Origin: Acidimicrobiales bacterium
Lineage (GTDB): Bacteria > Actinomycetota > Acidimicrobiia > Acidimicrobiales > Aldehydirespiratoraceae
Assembly: GCA_033344915.1 (NCBI GenBank)
Contig: JAWPML010000001.1
Location: 2,290,369-2,354,368, forward strand
Direction of reading: 5' to 3'
Length of the DNA: 64,000 nt
This document shows, in pieces, positions 16,434 through 25,318 of the stretch (its first letter is position 1; each line of letters begins with the position of its first letter). The position numbers and the translations under genes are program-made. The notes under the pieces are model-generated. The model ran no database searches and had not been told where the DNA came from. It saw only the letters and a program-made list of their open reading frames with translations.

Positions 16434-18016
16434 TCAACGCGGCGGCCGTCGTCCCGGCGGCCTTCTTCGCCGTGTTCTTCGCGTACCCGGTCGCGACCGT
16501 GTTGTGGCGCGGTCTGGGGGGCGACGGTTTCGGCGCCATGAGCGACGTGTGGGCGACCTCGCGGACGCGCGACGCCGTCTGGTTCACCATGTGGCAGGCG
16601 ACGCTGTCGACCGTCGTGACCCTCGCGGTCGCCCTGCCCGCCGCGTCGATCGTCGCCCGCGCCACTCCCCGCATGCGCCGCCGGCTCCGGGCCCTCGTCA
16701 CGGTGCCCTTCGTGATGCCCACGGTGCTCGTCGCCGGCGCCTTCGCCGAGCTCTTCGCGCGGACCGGACTCGACGAGGGCACGATCCGCGCCCGGCACAC
16801 GATCTGGGCGATCCTCATCGCCCACCTGTTCTTCAACTACGCCGTGGTCGTCCGCTCGGTCGGCTCCTTCTGGGCCGGCCTCGACCCCCGCATGGAGGAA
16901 CAGGCCCGCATGCTCGGGGCGAGCCGCCGGCGGGCCTTCACCGAGGTGACCCTCCCCCGCCTGCGCCCGGTGCTCGCCTCGGCGGCATCGATCGTCTTTC
17001 TGTTCTCCTTCACGTCGTTCGGCGTGATCCTCGTGCTCGGCGGGCCGCGGCAGGCGACGATCGAGACCGAGATCCACCGCTACGCCGTCACCCGGACCGA
17101 CTTCAGGTCCGCCGCCGCGATCGCGGTGCTCCAGCTGGTCGCCGTCGTCGCGCTCGTCGCGGTGACCACGATGCTCGAGCGGCGCCGACCGATCACGACC
17201 CACGTCGCCCGGCCACTGGCGCCCAGCCGGCGGCGGTGGCGATTGCTGAACGGCGTGACCGCCGCCCTGTTGCTGGTCACCCCGATCGCCGTGATCGTGG
17301 AGCGGTCGTTCGCCGTCGGCGGCGGCTACGGGCTCGATCACTATCGCGCCCTCTCGACCCGCGTGAACCAGCTCCCGGCCCCCGCCACGACCGCCCTGCG
17401 CAACACGATCGTCTACGCCTCGCTCGCCATGATCATCGCCATCGTCGTGGGGACGCTCGCCGCCCTCATCGTGGTGCACGGCCGCCGATCACTGAGCCAT
17501 GTGTTCGATCTCGGGCTGACGATCCCGCTCGGCACCAGTGCCGTGACCATCGGTTTCGGCATCCTCCTCGCCCTCGACGAACCACCGGTCGACTTCCGCA
17601 CCCGATGGTGGATCGTGCCCGTGGCCCACGCGCTCGTCGGCGTGCCCTTCGTCGTCCGCACGATGGTGCCGATCCTGCGGCGGATCGATCCGGCGCTGCG
17701 CGAGGCCGCCGCCACACTCGGGGCGCCGCCGAGCCGGGTGCGCCGCGAGATCGACCTGCCGATCGCCCGTCGCGGCCTGCTCGTGGGCGCCGGCTTCGCG
17801 TTCGCGGTGTCGGTCGGCGAGTTCGGCGCGACCGCCTTCCTCCCCCGCCGACCCGAGACACTCACGGCCCCGCGGGCGCTCTTCCGGCTCCTGTCCACCC
17901 CGGGCGACCTACTGCGCGGCCAAGCGATGGCGCTCGCCGTCGTGATGATGGTCCTCGTCGCCGCGGCCGCGTTCGTGATCGAGTCCGGCCGGTCGAACGA
18001 CGAGGGGGTCTTCTGA
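16409..18016 (+). CDS. thiP: thiamine ABC transporter, fused permease
   Basis: The 535-residue permease has two binding-protein-dependent transport domains in tandem with about twelve helices, as in ThiP. EAA-loop motifs are EEQARMLGASRRRAFTEVTLP in half one and REAAATLGAPPSRVRREIDLP in half two, which contact ThiQ. GTG 16409 starts inside the end of thiB (25-base overlap); the very long frame further upstream is a shadow of thiB. The TGA overlaps the thiQ ATG. Confidence 0.93.
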   Translation: MGRDRSRLINAAAVVPAAFFAVFFAYPVATVLWRGLGGDGFGAMSDVWATSRTRDAVWFTMWQATLSTVVTLAVALPAASIVARATPRMRRRLRALVTVPFVMPTVLVAGAFAELFARTGLDEGTIRARHTIWAILIAHLFFNYAVVVRSVGSFWAGLDPRMEEQARMLGASRRRAFTEVTLPRLRPVLASAASIVFLFSFTSFGVILVLGGPRQATIETEIHRYAVTRTDFRSAAAIAVLQLVAVVALVAVTTMLERRRPITTHVARPLAPSRRRWRLLNGVTAALLLVTPIAVIVERSFAVGGGYGLDHYRALSTRVNQLPAPATTALRNTIVYASLAMIIAIVVGTLAALIVVHGRRSLSHVFDLGLTIPLGTSAVTIGFGILLALDEPPVDFRTRWWIVPVAHALVGVPFVVRTMVPILRRIDPALREAAATLGAPPSRVRREIDLPIARRGLLVGAGFAFAVSVGEFGATAFLPRRPETLTAPRALFRLLSTPGDLLRGQAMALAVVMMVLVAAAAFVIESGRSNDEGVF

Positions 18017-18960
18017 TGTGGAGCCTGGAGGATGCCACGGTTCGCTTCGGTTCGACGACCGCGCTCGACGGCGTCTCGCTCGCGGTCCAACCCGCCGAGA
18101 CGCTGGTCGTGCTGGGCCCCAGCGGCTGCGGCAAGTCGACCCTCCTGCGGGTGATGGCCGGGCTCCAGCCGCTCGACCGGGGCCGGTTCCTGATCGACGG
18201 TGAGGACGCGACCGAGCGACCGCCCCACGAGCGCGGCATCGGCATGGTTTTCCAGGACCCGACCCTTTTCCCCCACCGCCGGGTCGGCGAGAACATCGAG
18301 TTCGGGCTGCGCATGCAGGGCGTCGACGGGGCCGAGCGGCGGACCCGCGTGGCCGAACTGCTGGCCCTGGTCGGGCTGGGCGGCTTCACCGATCGCGACC
18401 CGTCCACGCTGTCGGGTGGCGAGGCGCAGCGGGTGGCGCTCGCTCGTTCACTCGCGCCCGGACCCCGCCTCCTTCTCCTCGACGAGCCGCTCGGTGCGCT
18501 CGACCGGGCCCTGCGCGATCGCCTCGTGGATGACCTCCCCGGCGTCCTGTCGGCCTCCGGGACCGCGGCGGTCCACGTCACCCACGACCAGGACGAAGCC
18601 TTCGCGCTTGCCGACCGGATCGCGGTCATGGACGCCGGGCGGGTGCTGCGCGTCGACGCCCCCCACTCGCTCTACGCCGACCCCCGAACGGAGACGGTCG
18701 CCCGTTTCCTCGGACACACCAACCTCGTGGGCGAGGGTGACGATCGGCGGGTGCTGCGGCGCGACGCCGCGACGATCGATCCGGCCGGCGAGCTCACCGC
18801 CACGGTCGTCTCCAGTCGTTTCCGCGGCGATCACCACGACGTCGAGGTCGACACCGACCTCGGTCGACTCGCCTTCGCGCTCGCCGACGGTGCCACTCCG
18901 GGGACGACCATCCGCCTCCACATCGATCCCGCTCGCGTGGCCCCGATCGGCCAGGACTGA
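18016..18960 (+). CDS. thiQ: thiamine ABC transporter, ATPase
   Basis: The 314-residue ATPase has Walker A GPSGCGKST (about 35-43), Q-loop FQDPTLFPH, signature LSGGEAQRVALARSL, Walker B LLLLDEPLGALD and switch histidine in VHVTHDQDEA. After the ATPase domain there is a TOBE-like C-terminal region (about 235-314), longer than E. coli ThiQ, as in many sulfate/spermidine-type ATPases. It energises ThiP for thiamine uptake. It is the last gene of the riboswitch operon; a hairpin at 18974-18989 follows. Confidence 0.92.
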   Translation: MWSLEDATVRFGSTTALDGVSLAVQPAETLVVLGPSGCGKSTLLRVMAGLQPLDRGRFLIDGEDATERPPHERGIGMVFQDPTLFPHRRVGENIEFGLRMQGVDGAERRTRVAELLALVGLGGFTDRDPSTLSGGEAQRVALARSLAPGPRLLLLDEPLGALDRALRDRLVDDLPGVLSASGTAAVHVTHDQDEAFALADRIAVMDAGRVLRVDAPHSLYADPRTETVARFLGHTNLVGEGDDRRVLRRDAATIDPAGELTATVVSSRFRGDHHDVEVDTDLGRLAFALADGATPGTTIRLHIDPARVAPIGQD

Positions 18961-18973
18961 CGGGATCGAGCAG

Positions 18974-18989
18974 GACTGACCGTTCAGTC
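18974..18989. terminator. short bidirectional hairpin between convergent genes
   Basis: GACTGA-CCGT-TCAGTC forms a perfect 6-bp stem with a 4-base loop. It lies 13 bases after the thiQ stop and includes the stop of the convergent GNAT gene. There is no T-tract, so terminator function is tentative. Confidence 0.4.
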
Positions 18990-19409
18990 GTCGCGGCGCA
19001 TCGGGACGTGGGCGATGCCGTCTTCGACGAACTCCGGGCCGCACGCCACGAAGCCGCGCGCCGTGTACCACTCCGCGAGATGGGACTGGGCGTCGAGGAC
19101 CCACGGGCCGCTCGACGTCGCGATCACATGGTCCACCAGCGCCCCGGCGTGACCGTTGCCGCGGGCGTCGGACCGGGTCGCGACCCGGCCGATGCGGCGG
19201 GCCTCCCCGTCGTCGAGGAGACGGACGTAGGCCTGCGGACCAGCGTCGTCCGCCATCCAGACGTGGCGCGTGGTCGTCTCGGTGTCCCGCCCGTCCAGTT
19301 CCGGATACGGGCACGCCTGCTCCACGACGAAGACGTCGACGCGCAGACGGAGTAGATCGTGGAGCTCGAGGGTGGAGAGTTCGGCGAAGCTGCGGTCGAA
19401 GACCGCCAT
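18984..19409 (-). CDS. ElaA-like GNAT N-acetyltransferase
   Basis: The 141-residue protein shows LRLRVDVFVVEQACPYPELDGRD, the hallmark of ElaA-type GNATs, then RIGRVATRSDARGNGHAGALV (acetyl-CoA-binding Q/RxxGxG/A region) and WYTARGFVACGPEFVEDGIAHVPM. Substrate unknown. The ATG at 19409 overlaps the TGA of the PH-domain gene by one base (TGATG); an in-frame GTG at 19412 is a weaker alternative. The two genes form an operon. Confidence 0.87.
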   Translation of the reverse strand: MAVFDRSFAELSTLELHDLLRLRVDVFVVEQACPYPELDGRDTETTTRHVWMADDAGPQAYVRLLDDGEARRIGRVATRSDARGNGHAGALVDHVIATSSGPWVLDAQSHLAEWYTARGFVACGPEFVEDGIAHVPMRRDD

Positions 19410-20041
19410 CACATGCGATCGAGGAGTTCGCGCTTCTTCGCCTCGAACTCCTCGTCGGTGACCACGCCCTGCCGTCGCAACTGGTCGAGCTTCTCGATCT
19501 GCTCGGGGATGGACGCCTCGGCCGGCGCGGCCGACGACGCCGCCTGGCCCAGCCGATGGAGCTTGCGGTCCTCGAGCCCTTCGACCTGCCGGTAGATCTC
19601 GTTCTGGACGAGATTCGGGCGGCGGATGTCGGTGAAGGTCTGCCGCCCGCCCTCACCGGCCGACTCGATCCCGAGATCGCCGGCCCCGATCATCCGCTCG
19701 AACACGGACTGGTTGAAGAACACCGTGTTGATGCGGTCGAGGGGGATCTCGATGCCCTGCTTCGAGACGACGCCGGTGCGAGAGATGACCCGCTCACTCG
19801 TGACCACGAAGTTGATCGTGGTCCAGGTGAGGTACCGGATGCCGAAGTAGCCGAGGGCGACCAGCACCCAGACGCCGATCGGGACCGAGATCCAACTCGT
19901 CCAGTTGTTGATCAGCGCGAGGAGCCCGAAGAGAACCGCGACGGCGAGCAGGGCGACCGCGGGCGCGAGATACCACCAGTGCGGCCGGAGGTCGAGCACC
20001 AGATCTTCGTCGTCGGTCAGCAGATGACGGGGAAAGGGCAT
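19409..20041 (-). CDS. PH-domain (bPH2) membrane protein with C-terminal SHOCT motif
   Basis: The 210-residue protein has two membrane helices (about 26-44 and 48-70), then a bacterial PH-like domain (INFVVTSERVISRTGVVSKQG, IPLDRINTVFFNQSVFERMIGAGDLGIESAG), as in YdbS/YdbT-type proteins, and ends with a SHOCT motif (EKLDQLRRQGVVTDEEFEAKKRELL). SHOCT motifs mediate oligomerisation. The role is unknown, possibly membrane stress. Start region has TAATCT six bases before the ATG. Confidence 0.88.
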   Translation of the reverse strand: MPFPRHLLTDDEDLVLDLRPHWWYLAPAVALLAVAVLFGLLALINNWTSWISVPIGVWVLVALGYFGIRYLTWTTINFVVTSERVISRTGVVSKQGIEIPLDRINTVFFNQSVFERMIGAGDLGIESAGEGGRQTFTDIRRPNLVQNEIYRQVEGLEDRKLHRLGQAASSAAPAEASIPEQIEKLDQLRRQGVVTDEEFEAKKRELLDRM

Positions 20042-20054
20042 GCGGGCAGATTAG

Positions 20055-20399
20055 CTAGCCCCATCCCCACTCGTGGAGGGACTCGTCGTCGATGCCGAAG
20101 TGGTGGGCGATCTCGTGTACGACCGTGACCGCGATCTCCTCGATCAACTCGTCGTCGTCGTCGCACATCTCGCACAACGGCAAGCGGTACAGCGAGATGA
20201 CGTCCGGCATCACCAGGCCGCCGTAGTCATCGCGTTCGGTGAGGGGGATGCCCTCGTAGAGGCCGAGCAGGTCCTCCGTCGGATGACGGTCCACGGCGAC
20301 GACCGCGACGTTCTCCATGAGGCGACCGAGCTCCTCCGGCAGCGCGTCGAGGGCGTCGCCCACGAGGCGCTCGAATCGGGCCGGGCTGACGGGCTCCAT
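20055..20399 (-). CDS. zincin-like metallopeptidase, MMP-like (DUF1025 type)
   Basis: The 114-residue protein contains TVVHEIAHHFGIDDESLHEWGW, where HEIAHHFG is an HExxH zinc site with a third ligand downstream. The N-terminal ARFERLVGDALDALPEEL and LLGLYEGIPLTERDDYGGLVMPD are typical of the short actinobacterial metallopeptidase family. Physiological substrate unknown. TAGGGT lies seven bases before the ATG at 20399; the longer frame from 20468 would cross that promoter. It diverges from uvrD2. Confidence 0.88.
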   Translation of the reverse strand: MEPVSPARFERLVGDALDALPEELGRLMENVAVVAVDRHPTEDLLGLYEGIPLTERDDYGGLVMPDVISLYRLPLCEMCDDDDELIEEIAVTVVHEIAHHFGIDDESLHEWGWG

Positions 20400-20452
20400 C
20401 GGGGCGACCCTACCGGCGAGTCGCCTCGGGTCGAGTGGGTAGGGTGCGCTCC

Positions 20453-22384
20453 GTGTCACCGTCGTCACCGTCCGATCCGCTGCTCGAAGGGCTCACCGAC
20501 GAACAGCGCGACGCGGTCACGACCGCGGCGAACCCGCTGTGCATCATCGCCGGTGCCGGTTCGGGCAAGACCCGCGTGCTCACCCGCCGCATCGCGTGGC
20601 AGTCGAGCGAGGGCACCCACGACCCCCGTCGCGTCCTGGCACTCACCTTCACCCGCCGCGCCGCCGCCGAGCTGCGGGCCCGCACCCGCCGGCTCGGCCT
20701 GCGCGAGGACGTCGCCGCCGGCACGTTCCACGCCGCCGCCCTGGCGACGCTGCGTCGCTTCTGGGATCACACCGGCCGCACCCACCCGACCCTGCTCGAC
20801 CGGCGAATGGCCTATCTCGCCCGCGCCCACCCCCGCCTCGATCGCGCCGTGGTCGCCGACCTCGATGCGGAGATCGGGTGGGCCCGGGCCCGGCTGATCA
20901 CGCCCGAGGGCTACGGCGAGGCAGCGGAGGCCGCGCGCCGCCGACCACCCCGCAGCGCCGCGTTCGTGGCGAAGGCCTACGCCGGGTACCAGGAGTCCAA
21001 GCGCGAGCGCCGCCTCATCGACTTCGACGACGTGCTGGCCCTGTGCCACGCGACGATGCAACGCGAGACGGCGTTCGCCGACGCCCAGCGCTGGCGCCAC
21101 CGCCACCTGTTCGTCGACGAGTTCCAGGACGTCAACCCGCTCCAGTTCGCCGTGCTCGAATCCCTTCGGGGCCCCGAATCCACGCTCGTGGTGGTCGGTG
21201 ACCCGGACCAGGCGATCTACGGGTGGAACGGTGCGGATCCCCGGTTCATCAACGACATCGACGAGCATCTTCCCGGCGTCGCGGTCGTCCACCTACGCAC
21301 CAACTTCCGCTCCACCCCGGAGGTGTTGGCCGCCGCGGGCCGCGTGCTCGACAAGGAGCCGCAGCCGGCACACCGGATGTCCGGCGACGCCCCGACCGTG
21401 ACCGGCGCGCCGCTCGACCAGGAGGGCCTGCTCCTCGCGCGGGCCGTGCGGGCCCGCCGGAAGCCGGGCGCGCCGTGGCGCCACCAGGCCGTTCTCGCCC
21501 GCACCAACGCCCAGCTTCCGGCGCTCCGCTCCGCCCTCGAGGCCACGGGCATCCCGACGCGCAGCCGCGGCGAGGGCGCGCTCCTGCGCCGCCCGGAGAT
21601 CATCGACGTGCTGGAGCGCTGGCCGGCGAAGGGGTCGCTCAGTGCCGCCCTCGCCGACGAGCGGACGGCCGGACACGAGCCCCTCGACGCGGAGCGGCAG
21701 GCAATGGTGGACGCGTTCCTCGACCTCGCCCGCGACCATCTCGTGCTCGAGCCCGACGCGTCCGTCGACGAATTCGTCACCGCCCTTCGCCACGACGACC
21801 GCGTGGGGGCGGCGGGCGACGCCGTCGAGCTCGCCACGTTCCACTCGGCCAAGGGGCTGGAGTGGCCGATCGTCCATCTCGTCGGTCTCGAGGACGGACT
21901 GGTGCCGATCACGTTCGCCCGCACCAAGGCGGCGCGAGCCGAGGAGCAGCGCCTCCTCTACGTGGCGACCACCCGGGCCGAGCGCGAGCTGCACGTCACC
22001 TGGGCGACGGAACGGACCGTCGGCGACACGGTCCACCGGCGGGCGCCGTCACCCTGGCTCGATGCCTTCGCGACCACGGACGACCTCGCGCCGATCCATC
22101 CGGACGTCGGCGAGCTCCGCGAGCGCATCGGCCACGACACGCCGGACATCGACCTCACCGACCTCGTGACACCCGTCGTGGAGAGCCTCACCGCGTGGCG
22201 CGAGCACGCCGCCCTCCAGGCGAAGATCGCTCCGGGGGCCGTGCTGTCCGACGCCGCCCTGCGAGGCATCGCCGAAGCCCGTCCGAGCACCATCGACGAA
22301 CTCGCCGCCGTCCCCGGCGTCGGCTCCGGCAAGGCCCGGCGCTTCGGCCCCCGCCTCCTCGAGATCAGTTCCCCGATCGGCTAG
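20453..22384 (+). CDS. uvrD2: ATP-dependent DNA helicase UvrD2 (SF1 with HRDC domain)
   Basis: The 643-residue protein has SF1A helicase motifs: Q-motif LTDEQRDAVTT, Walker A AGAGSGKT (about 33-40), motif Ia ALTFTRRAAAEL, Walker B LFVDEFQDVNP (about 220), motif III VGDPDQAIYGWNGAD, motif IV LRTNFRS, ATFHSAKGLEWP and motif VI YVATTRAERELHVTWA. A C-terminal HRDC domain (about 570-640) identifies the actinobacterial UvrD2 type rather than UvrD1 or PcrA. It acts in DNA repair and replication. I chose GTG 20453 because TAGGGT ends seven bases upstream; GTG 20435 would lie across that promoter. Confidence 0.92.
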   Translation: MSPSSPSDPLLEGLTDEQRDAVTTAANPLCIIAGAGSGKTRVLTRRIAWQSSEGTHDPRRVLALTFTRRAAAELRARTRRLGLREDVAAGTFHAAALATLRRFWDHTGRTHPTLLDRRMAYLARAHPRLDRAVVADLDAEIGWARARLITPEGYGEAAEAARRRPPRSAAFVAKAYAGYQESKRERRLIDFDDVLALCHATMQRETAFADAQRWRHRHLFVDEFQDVNPLQFAVLESLRGPESTLVVVGDPDQAIYGWNGADPRFINDIDEHLPGVAVVHLRTNFRSTPEVLAAAGRVLDKEPQPAHRMSGDAPTVTGAPLDQEGLLLARAVRARRKPGAPWRHQAVLARTNAQLPALRSALEATGIPTRSRGEGALLRRPEIIDVLERWPAKGSLSAALADERTAGHEPLDAERQAMVDAFLDLARDHLVLEPDASVDEFVTALRHDDRVGAAGDAVELATFHSAKGLEWPIVHLVGLEDGLVPITFARTKAARAEEQRLLYVATTRAERELHVTWATERTVGDTVHRRAPSPWLDAFATTDDLAPIHPDVGELRERIGHDTPDIDLTDLVTPVVESLTAWREHAALQAKIAPGAVLSDAALRGIAEARPSTIDELAAVPGVGSGKARRFGPRLLEISSPIG

Positions 22385-22396
22385 CCGGCGGTTTGC

Positions 22397-23131
22397 TCAG
22401 CCGACCATGGCGAAGTCGGCGAACGTCGTGCCGTCACTGAAGGTGAGGCCCGACACGACGAGGTCGTAGCCGCTCTCGTCGAGCTGGTTGATCGTGACGG
22501 TCCCCGTCGCGCCGAAGTCCGCGCCGAGGTCGTTGCCTTCCGCGCTGACGGGGATGAAGTGGACACAGATGCCACTGTCCGCCACCTGGTCGTTGCACCC
22601 GATCTCGAAGGTCCCGGTCTCGCCCGTCCAGGCACCACCCCACACCGTGTACATCTCGAACGACAGGTAGAACCCGTCGACCGCGTTGCTGGAGTGGATG
22701 TGGAAGAAGGGATCGGCGCTCCCGGCGGCAGGCGGGATGAAGGTGGGCGTCACGGCGTCCCAGTTCACGGTGAGGGTGTTGCCGTCCACCACGAGGGCCG
22801 GGTCGTCGGGCGGCGGGTCCACCGCATCGTCGCCGTCGACGTCATCCTCGCCGGACCCGTCGTCGGCGGCACTGTCGTCGGCAGCACCGTCGTCGGCGGC
22901 ACTGTCGTCGGCGGCACTGTCGTCGGCGGCACTGTCGTCGGCAGCACTGTCGTCGGCAGCACTGTCGTCGGAAGGCGCGTCATCCGCGCCGTCATCCCCC
23001 GCGCCACCGTCGTCGGTGACCACGGGGTCGTCGGGGGCCGCATCATCGGACGAGTCGTCGCTGCATGCCGCGGCGAACAGGACAACGGCCGCGCACAGCG
23101 CGACGAGCATTCTCGAACGTGTTCCACCCAT
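22397..23131 (-). CDS. lipoprotein with DDSAA pentapeptide repeats and beta-rich C-terminal domain
   Basis: The 244-residue protein has a lipobox (LFAAAC, C23), then a long Asp/Ser/Ala linker made of repeated DDSAA units (about 52-100) and a C-terminal beta-rich domain (about 112-244) with one Cys pair (EIGCNDQVADSGICVHF) likely forming a disulfide. No family is recognised. TAGGGT lies six bases before the ATG. Convergent with uvrD2, whose stop is 12 bases away. The linker is a fast-changing, 15-bp tandem repeat at DNA level, so length variation between strains is likely. Confidence 0.78.
   Translation of the reverse strand: MGGTRSRMLVALCAAVVLFAAACSDDSSDDAAPDDPVVTDDGGAGDDGADDAPSDDSAADDSAADDSAADDSAADDSAADDGAADDSAADDGSGEDDVDGDDAVDPPPDDPALVVDGNTLTVNWDAVTPTFIPPAAGSADPFFHIHSSNAVDGFYLSFEMYTVWGGAWTGETGTFEIGCNDQVADSGICVHFIPVSAEGNDLGADFGATGTVTINQLDESGYDLVVSGLTFSDGTTFADFAMVG
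22859..22963. repeat. 15-bp tandem repeat array (7 units)
   Basis: Seven copies of GTCGTCGGCRGCACY run head to tail within the lipoprotein gene and encode DDSAA/DDGAA on the minus strand; an eighth degenerate unit follows. Units differ only at the wobble positions, suggesting recent slippage. Confidence 0.9.
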
Positions 23132-23171
23132 GGCAAGACCCTAGGTGGTCACCCCGCCAACGGGAAGCGGT

Positions 23172-25316
23172 TCAGTGCTCCCCGCCCTCACGGGTCCGCG
23201 GATAGGCGACGACCACGACCGTGGCGTCGCTCTGCTCGAGCACGGTCTCGACGGTGTTTCCGAGGAAGGGACGTCCGTCGACGTTGCGCAGCTGGGCGCC
23301 GAGCACGACGAGGTCCGCCGTCTCTTCGCGAGCGGCGGCGACGAGCGCCGCGCCCGCCGTGTCGGACTCGCGCACCACGGCGCGGGTCTGGAGGCCCGAT
23401 TCCGTCGCGAGGGCCGCCGCGCCCTCGATCATCTGGTCGGCGACCGCCATGGCGGGATCGTCCTCTCGCTGGCGGCGACCGAAGATGCGCGGCAACGGCG
23501 ACGAGCGGCTCAGCACGTGGGTGAGCACGACCTCGGTCCCGAGGTTCGACGAGATGGAGAACGCGACCTCCTGCGCCGAGCGGCTCGAGCGGGTGCCGGT
23601 CACCGGCACGATCACGCGGCTGAACGCGGGAGGGAGCGGGCGGTCCAGGCCACGGGCCCGACGCACGATCACGACCGGCAGCGTGGCGTTGAGCAGCAGT
23701 TCGTCGACCATCGGTGAGTAGAGCTGACCTTCGTGACGGGCCGCCACCCCCACCGCGATCACGCCGTAGCCGAGCCGCGATTCGGCGACGATGGATCCGG
23801 CGATGTCGTCGCCCTTGACCTGGCGATGATCGACCTCACGCTCGTCCAGCACCGCTTCGACCACGGAGACGTCCGGCCATTCGCCGTTGCGGCGAACGGA
23901 CACGATCGTCGCCGGTGCCTCCGTGGGCCACGCGAAGTGCACGAGTTGGGCGGCGGCGATCGACGCCGGCTCACCCTGGGAGGGGAGCAGGATCCGCGAC
24001 GACTTCACGACGAGATTGCGGCTCAGCGCCTCCTCGCGTTCGAGGCGTTCCTGTTCCTCGTCGCTCCCCCGCCAATCCCGCACGACGATGCGGAGGCTGA
24101 CCGCGGCGAAGATCGAGGTGACCAGCGGGACGATCACGATGACGGTGTAGGCCGTCTCGTTGAAGACGCCGAGGGACAGTCCGACCGACGCGATGACGAT
24201 CTCGAGTGCACCGCGGGCGTTGAGCCCCGCCCCCAGCGCCGTTGCCGCCCGGTTGCTCTGACCGGCGAGGCGAGCACCGACGAAGGCTCCGGCGAACTTG
24301 AAGACGATGGCGACCGCCACCACCACGGCGGCCCACGCCAGTGCATCGTCCTCCCCGAGCAGACCGAGGTCGACGCGCAACCCGGCGGTCGCGAAGAAGA
24401 TCGGCGCGAGGAACGTGGTGGTCAACGACTCGATGTGGTGCAGCACCTCGGGCTGCTGGAACCGGGAGCGGTGGAGCACCACCCCCGCCACGAACGCACC
24501 GAGAACCGCTTCGATCCCGAGCGCCTGGGTGGCGACGCCGTAGACGAGCATGGTGAAGATCGCGACGCTCATCGCGCCGGACACGTTCGCGCCGTCGCGC
24601 CGTACCCAGCGCAGGGCACGGTCCACGGCCCGCTGGCCGAGGGTCATCGCGATCGCGAGGAACGCGGCCAGACCGACCACGGTCTTGAGGACGGCGCTGA
24701 GGGAGACCTCGCCCGAGACGGCGAAACCGGCGAACACCGCGAGCATCACCCAGCCGACGACGTCGTTCGCCATGCCGGCGGCGACCGTGATCTGCCCGAA
24801 GTCGCGGCGCATGAGGCCGAGTTCGGAGAGGATCTTGGCGATGACGGCGAGGGCGGAGACGGAGAGGGCCGCCGCGACGAACAGGGCGAAGACGGTGCGG
24901 TTGCTCTCGGCGCCGACGAAGGAGTCCGGCAGCAGGATGCCGACCCCCAGTCCGCCGATGAGGGGGACGACGAGGCTGAAGCCCGTTACGAGCGCGGCGG
25001 CGCGGCCGAGGCGCCGGATGAGCCCGAGATCCGTCTCGAAGCCGGCGGTGACCAGCAGGAGGGCGACGCCGAGCCAGCTGACGGCGAGGAGCGCGCCCGA
25101 GCTGATCTGGTAGTCGGGCAGGAACCAGTGGAAGCCGTCCTCCCACACCCGGCCGAAGATGGACGGGCCGAGGATCACCCCGGCCGCGAGTTGGCCGATG
25201 ACCGACGGCAGGTTGATCCGCCGCATCAGTTCGCCGCACAGGCGCGCCATCGCGACGAGAACGAGGAGCTGAGTCCAGAAGACGAGGAGCTGGTGCTCGT
25301 CGAGCGGAGTCAGCAT
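23172..25316 (-). CDS. CPA2-type cation:proton antiporter with C-terminal tandem USP-like domains
   Basis: The 714-residue protein has about twelve helices of the monovalent cation:H+ antiporter-2 type, opening LPSVIGQLAAGVILGPSIFG, with VASVG and AVLGAFVAGVVLHRS in later helices and ALGAGLNARGALEIVIASVGLSLG in the core. After about residue 400 the cytosolic half carries two Usp-like domains (LLPSQGEPASIAAAQLVHFAWP and VIVPVTGTRSSRSAQEVAFS). This Usp-fused architecture is common in actinobacteria; ligand binding may gate K+/Na+ exchange. It follows xth by two bases, suggesting a shared transcript. Confidence 0.9.
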   Translation of the reverse strand: MLTPLDEHQLLVFWTQLLVLVAMARLCGELMRRINLPSVIGQLAAGVILGPSIFGRVWEDGFHWFLPDYQISSGALLAVSWLGVALLLVTAGFETDLGLIRRLGRAAALVTGFSLVVPLIGGLGVGILLPDSFVGAESNRTVFALFVAAALSVSALAVIAKILSELGLMRRDFGQITVAAGMANDVVGWVMLAVFAGFAVSGEVSLSAVLKTVVGLAAFLAIAMTLGQRAVDRALRWVRRDGANVSGAMSVAIFTMLVYGVATQALGIEAVLGAFVAGVVLHRSRFQQPEVLHHIESLTTTFLAPIFFATAGLRVDLGLLGEDDALAWAAVVVAVAIVFKFAGAFVGARLAGQSNRAATALGAGLNARGALEIVIASVGLSLGVFNETAYTVIVIVPLVTSIFAAVSLRIVVRDWRGSDEEQERLEREEALSRNLVVKSSRILLPSQGEPASIAAAQLVHFAWPTEAPATIVSVRRNGEWPDVSVVEAVLDEREVDHRQVKGDDIAGSIVAESRLGYGVIAVGVAARHEGQLYSPMVDELLLNATLPVVIVRRARGLDRPLPPAFSRVIVPVTGTRSSRSAQEVAFSISSNLGTEVVLTHVLSRSSPLPRIFGRRQREDDPAMAVADQMIEGAAALATESGLQTRAVVRESDTAGAALVAAAREETADLVVLGAQLRNVDGRPFLGNTVETVLEQSDATVVVVAYPRTREGGEH

Positions 25317-25318
25317 CG

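Noticed and set aside
20453-20462. GTGTCACCG at the uvrD2 start as another damage promoter
   Set aside because: It is the coding start itself, lacks the palindrome and no TAnnnT follows at N8.
22859-22963. Possible CRISPR array
   Set aside because: Units are 15 bp with no spacers and encode an in-frame pentapeptide.
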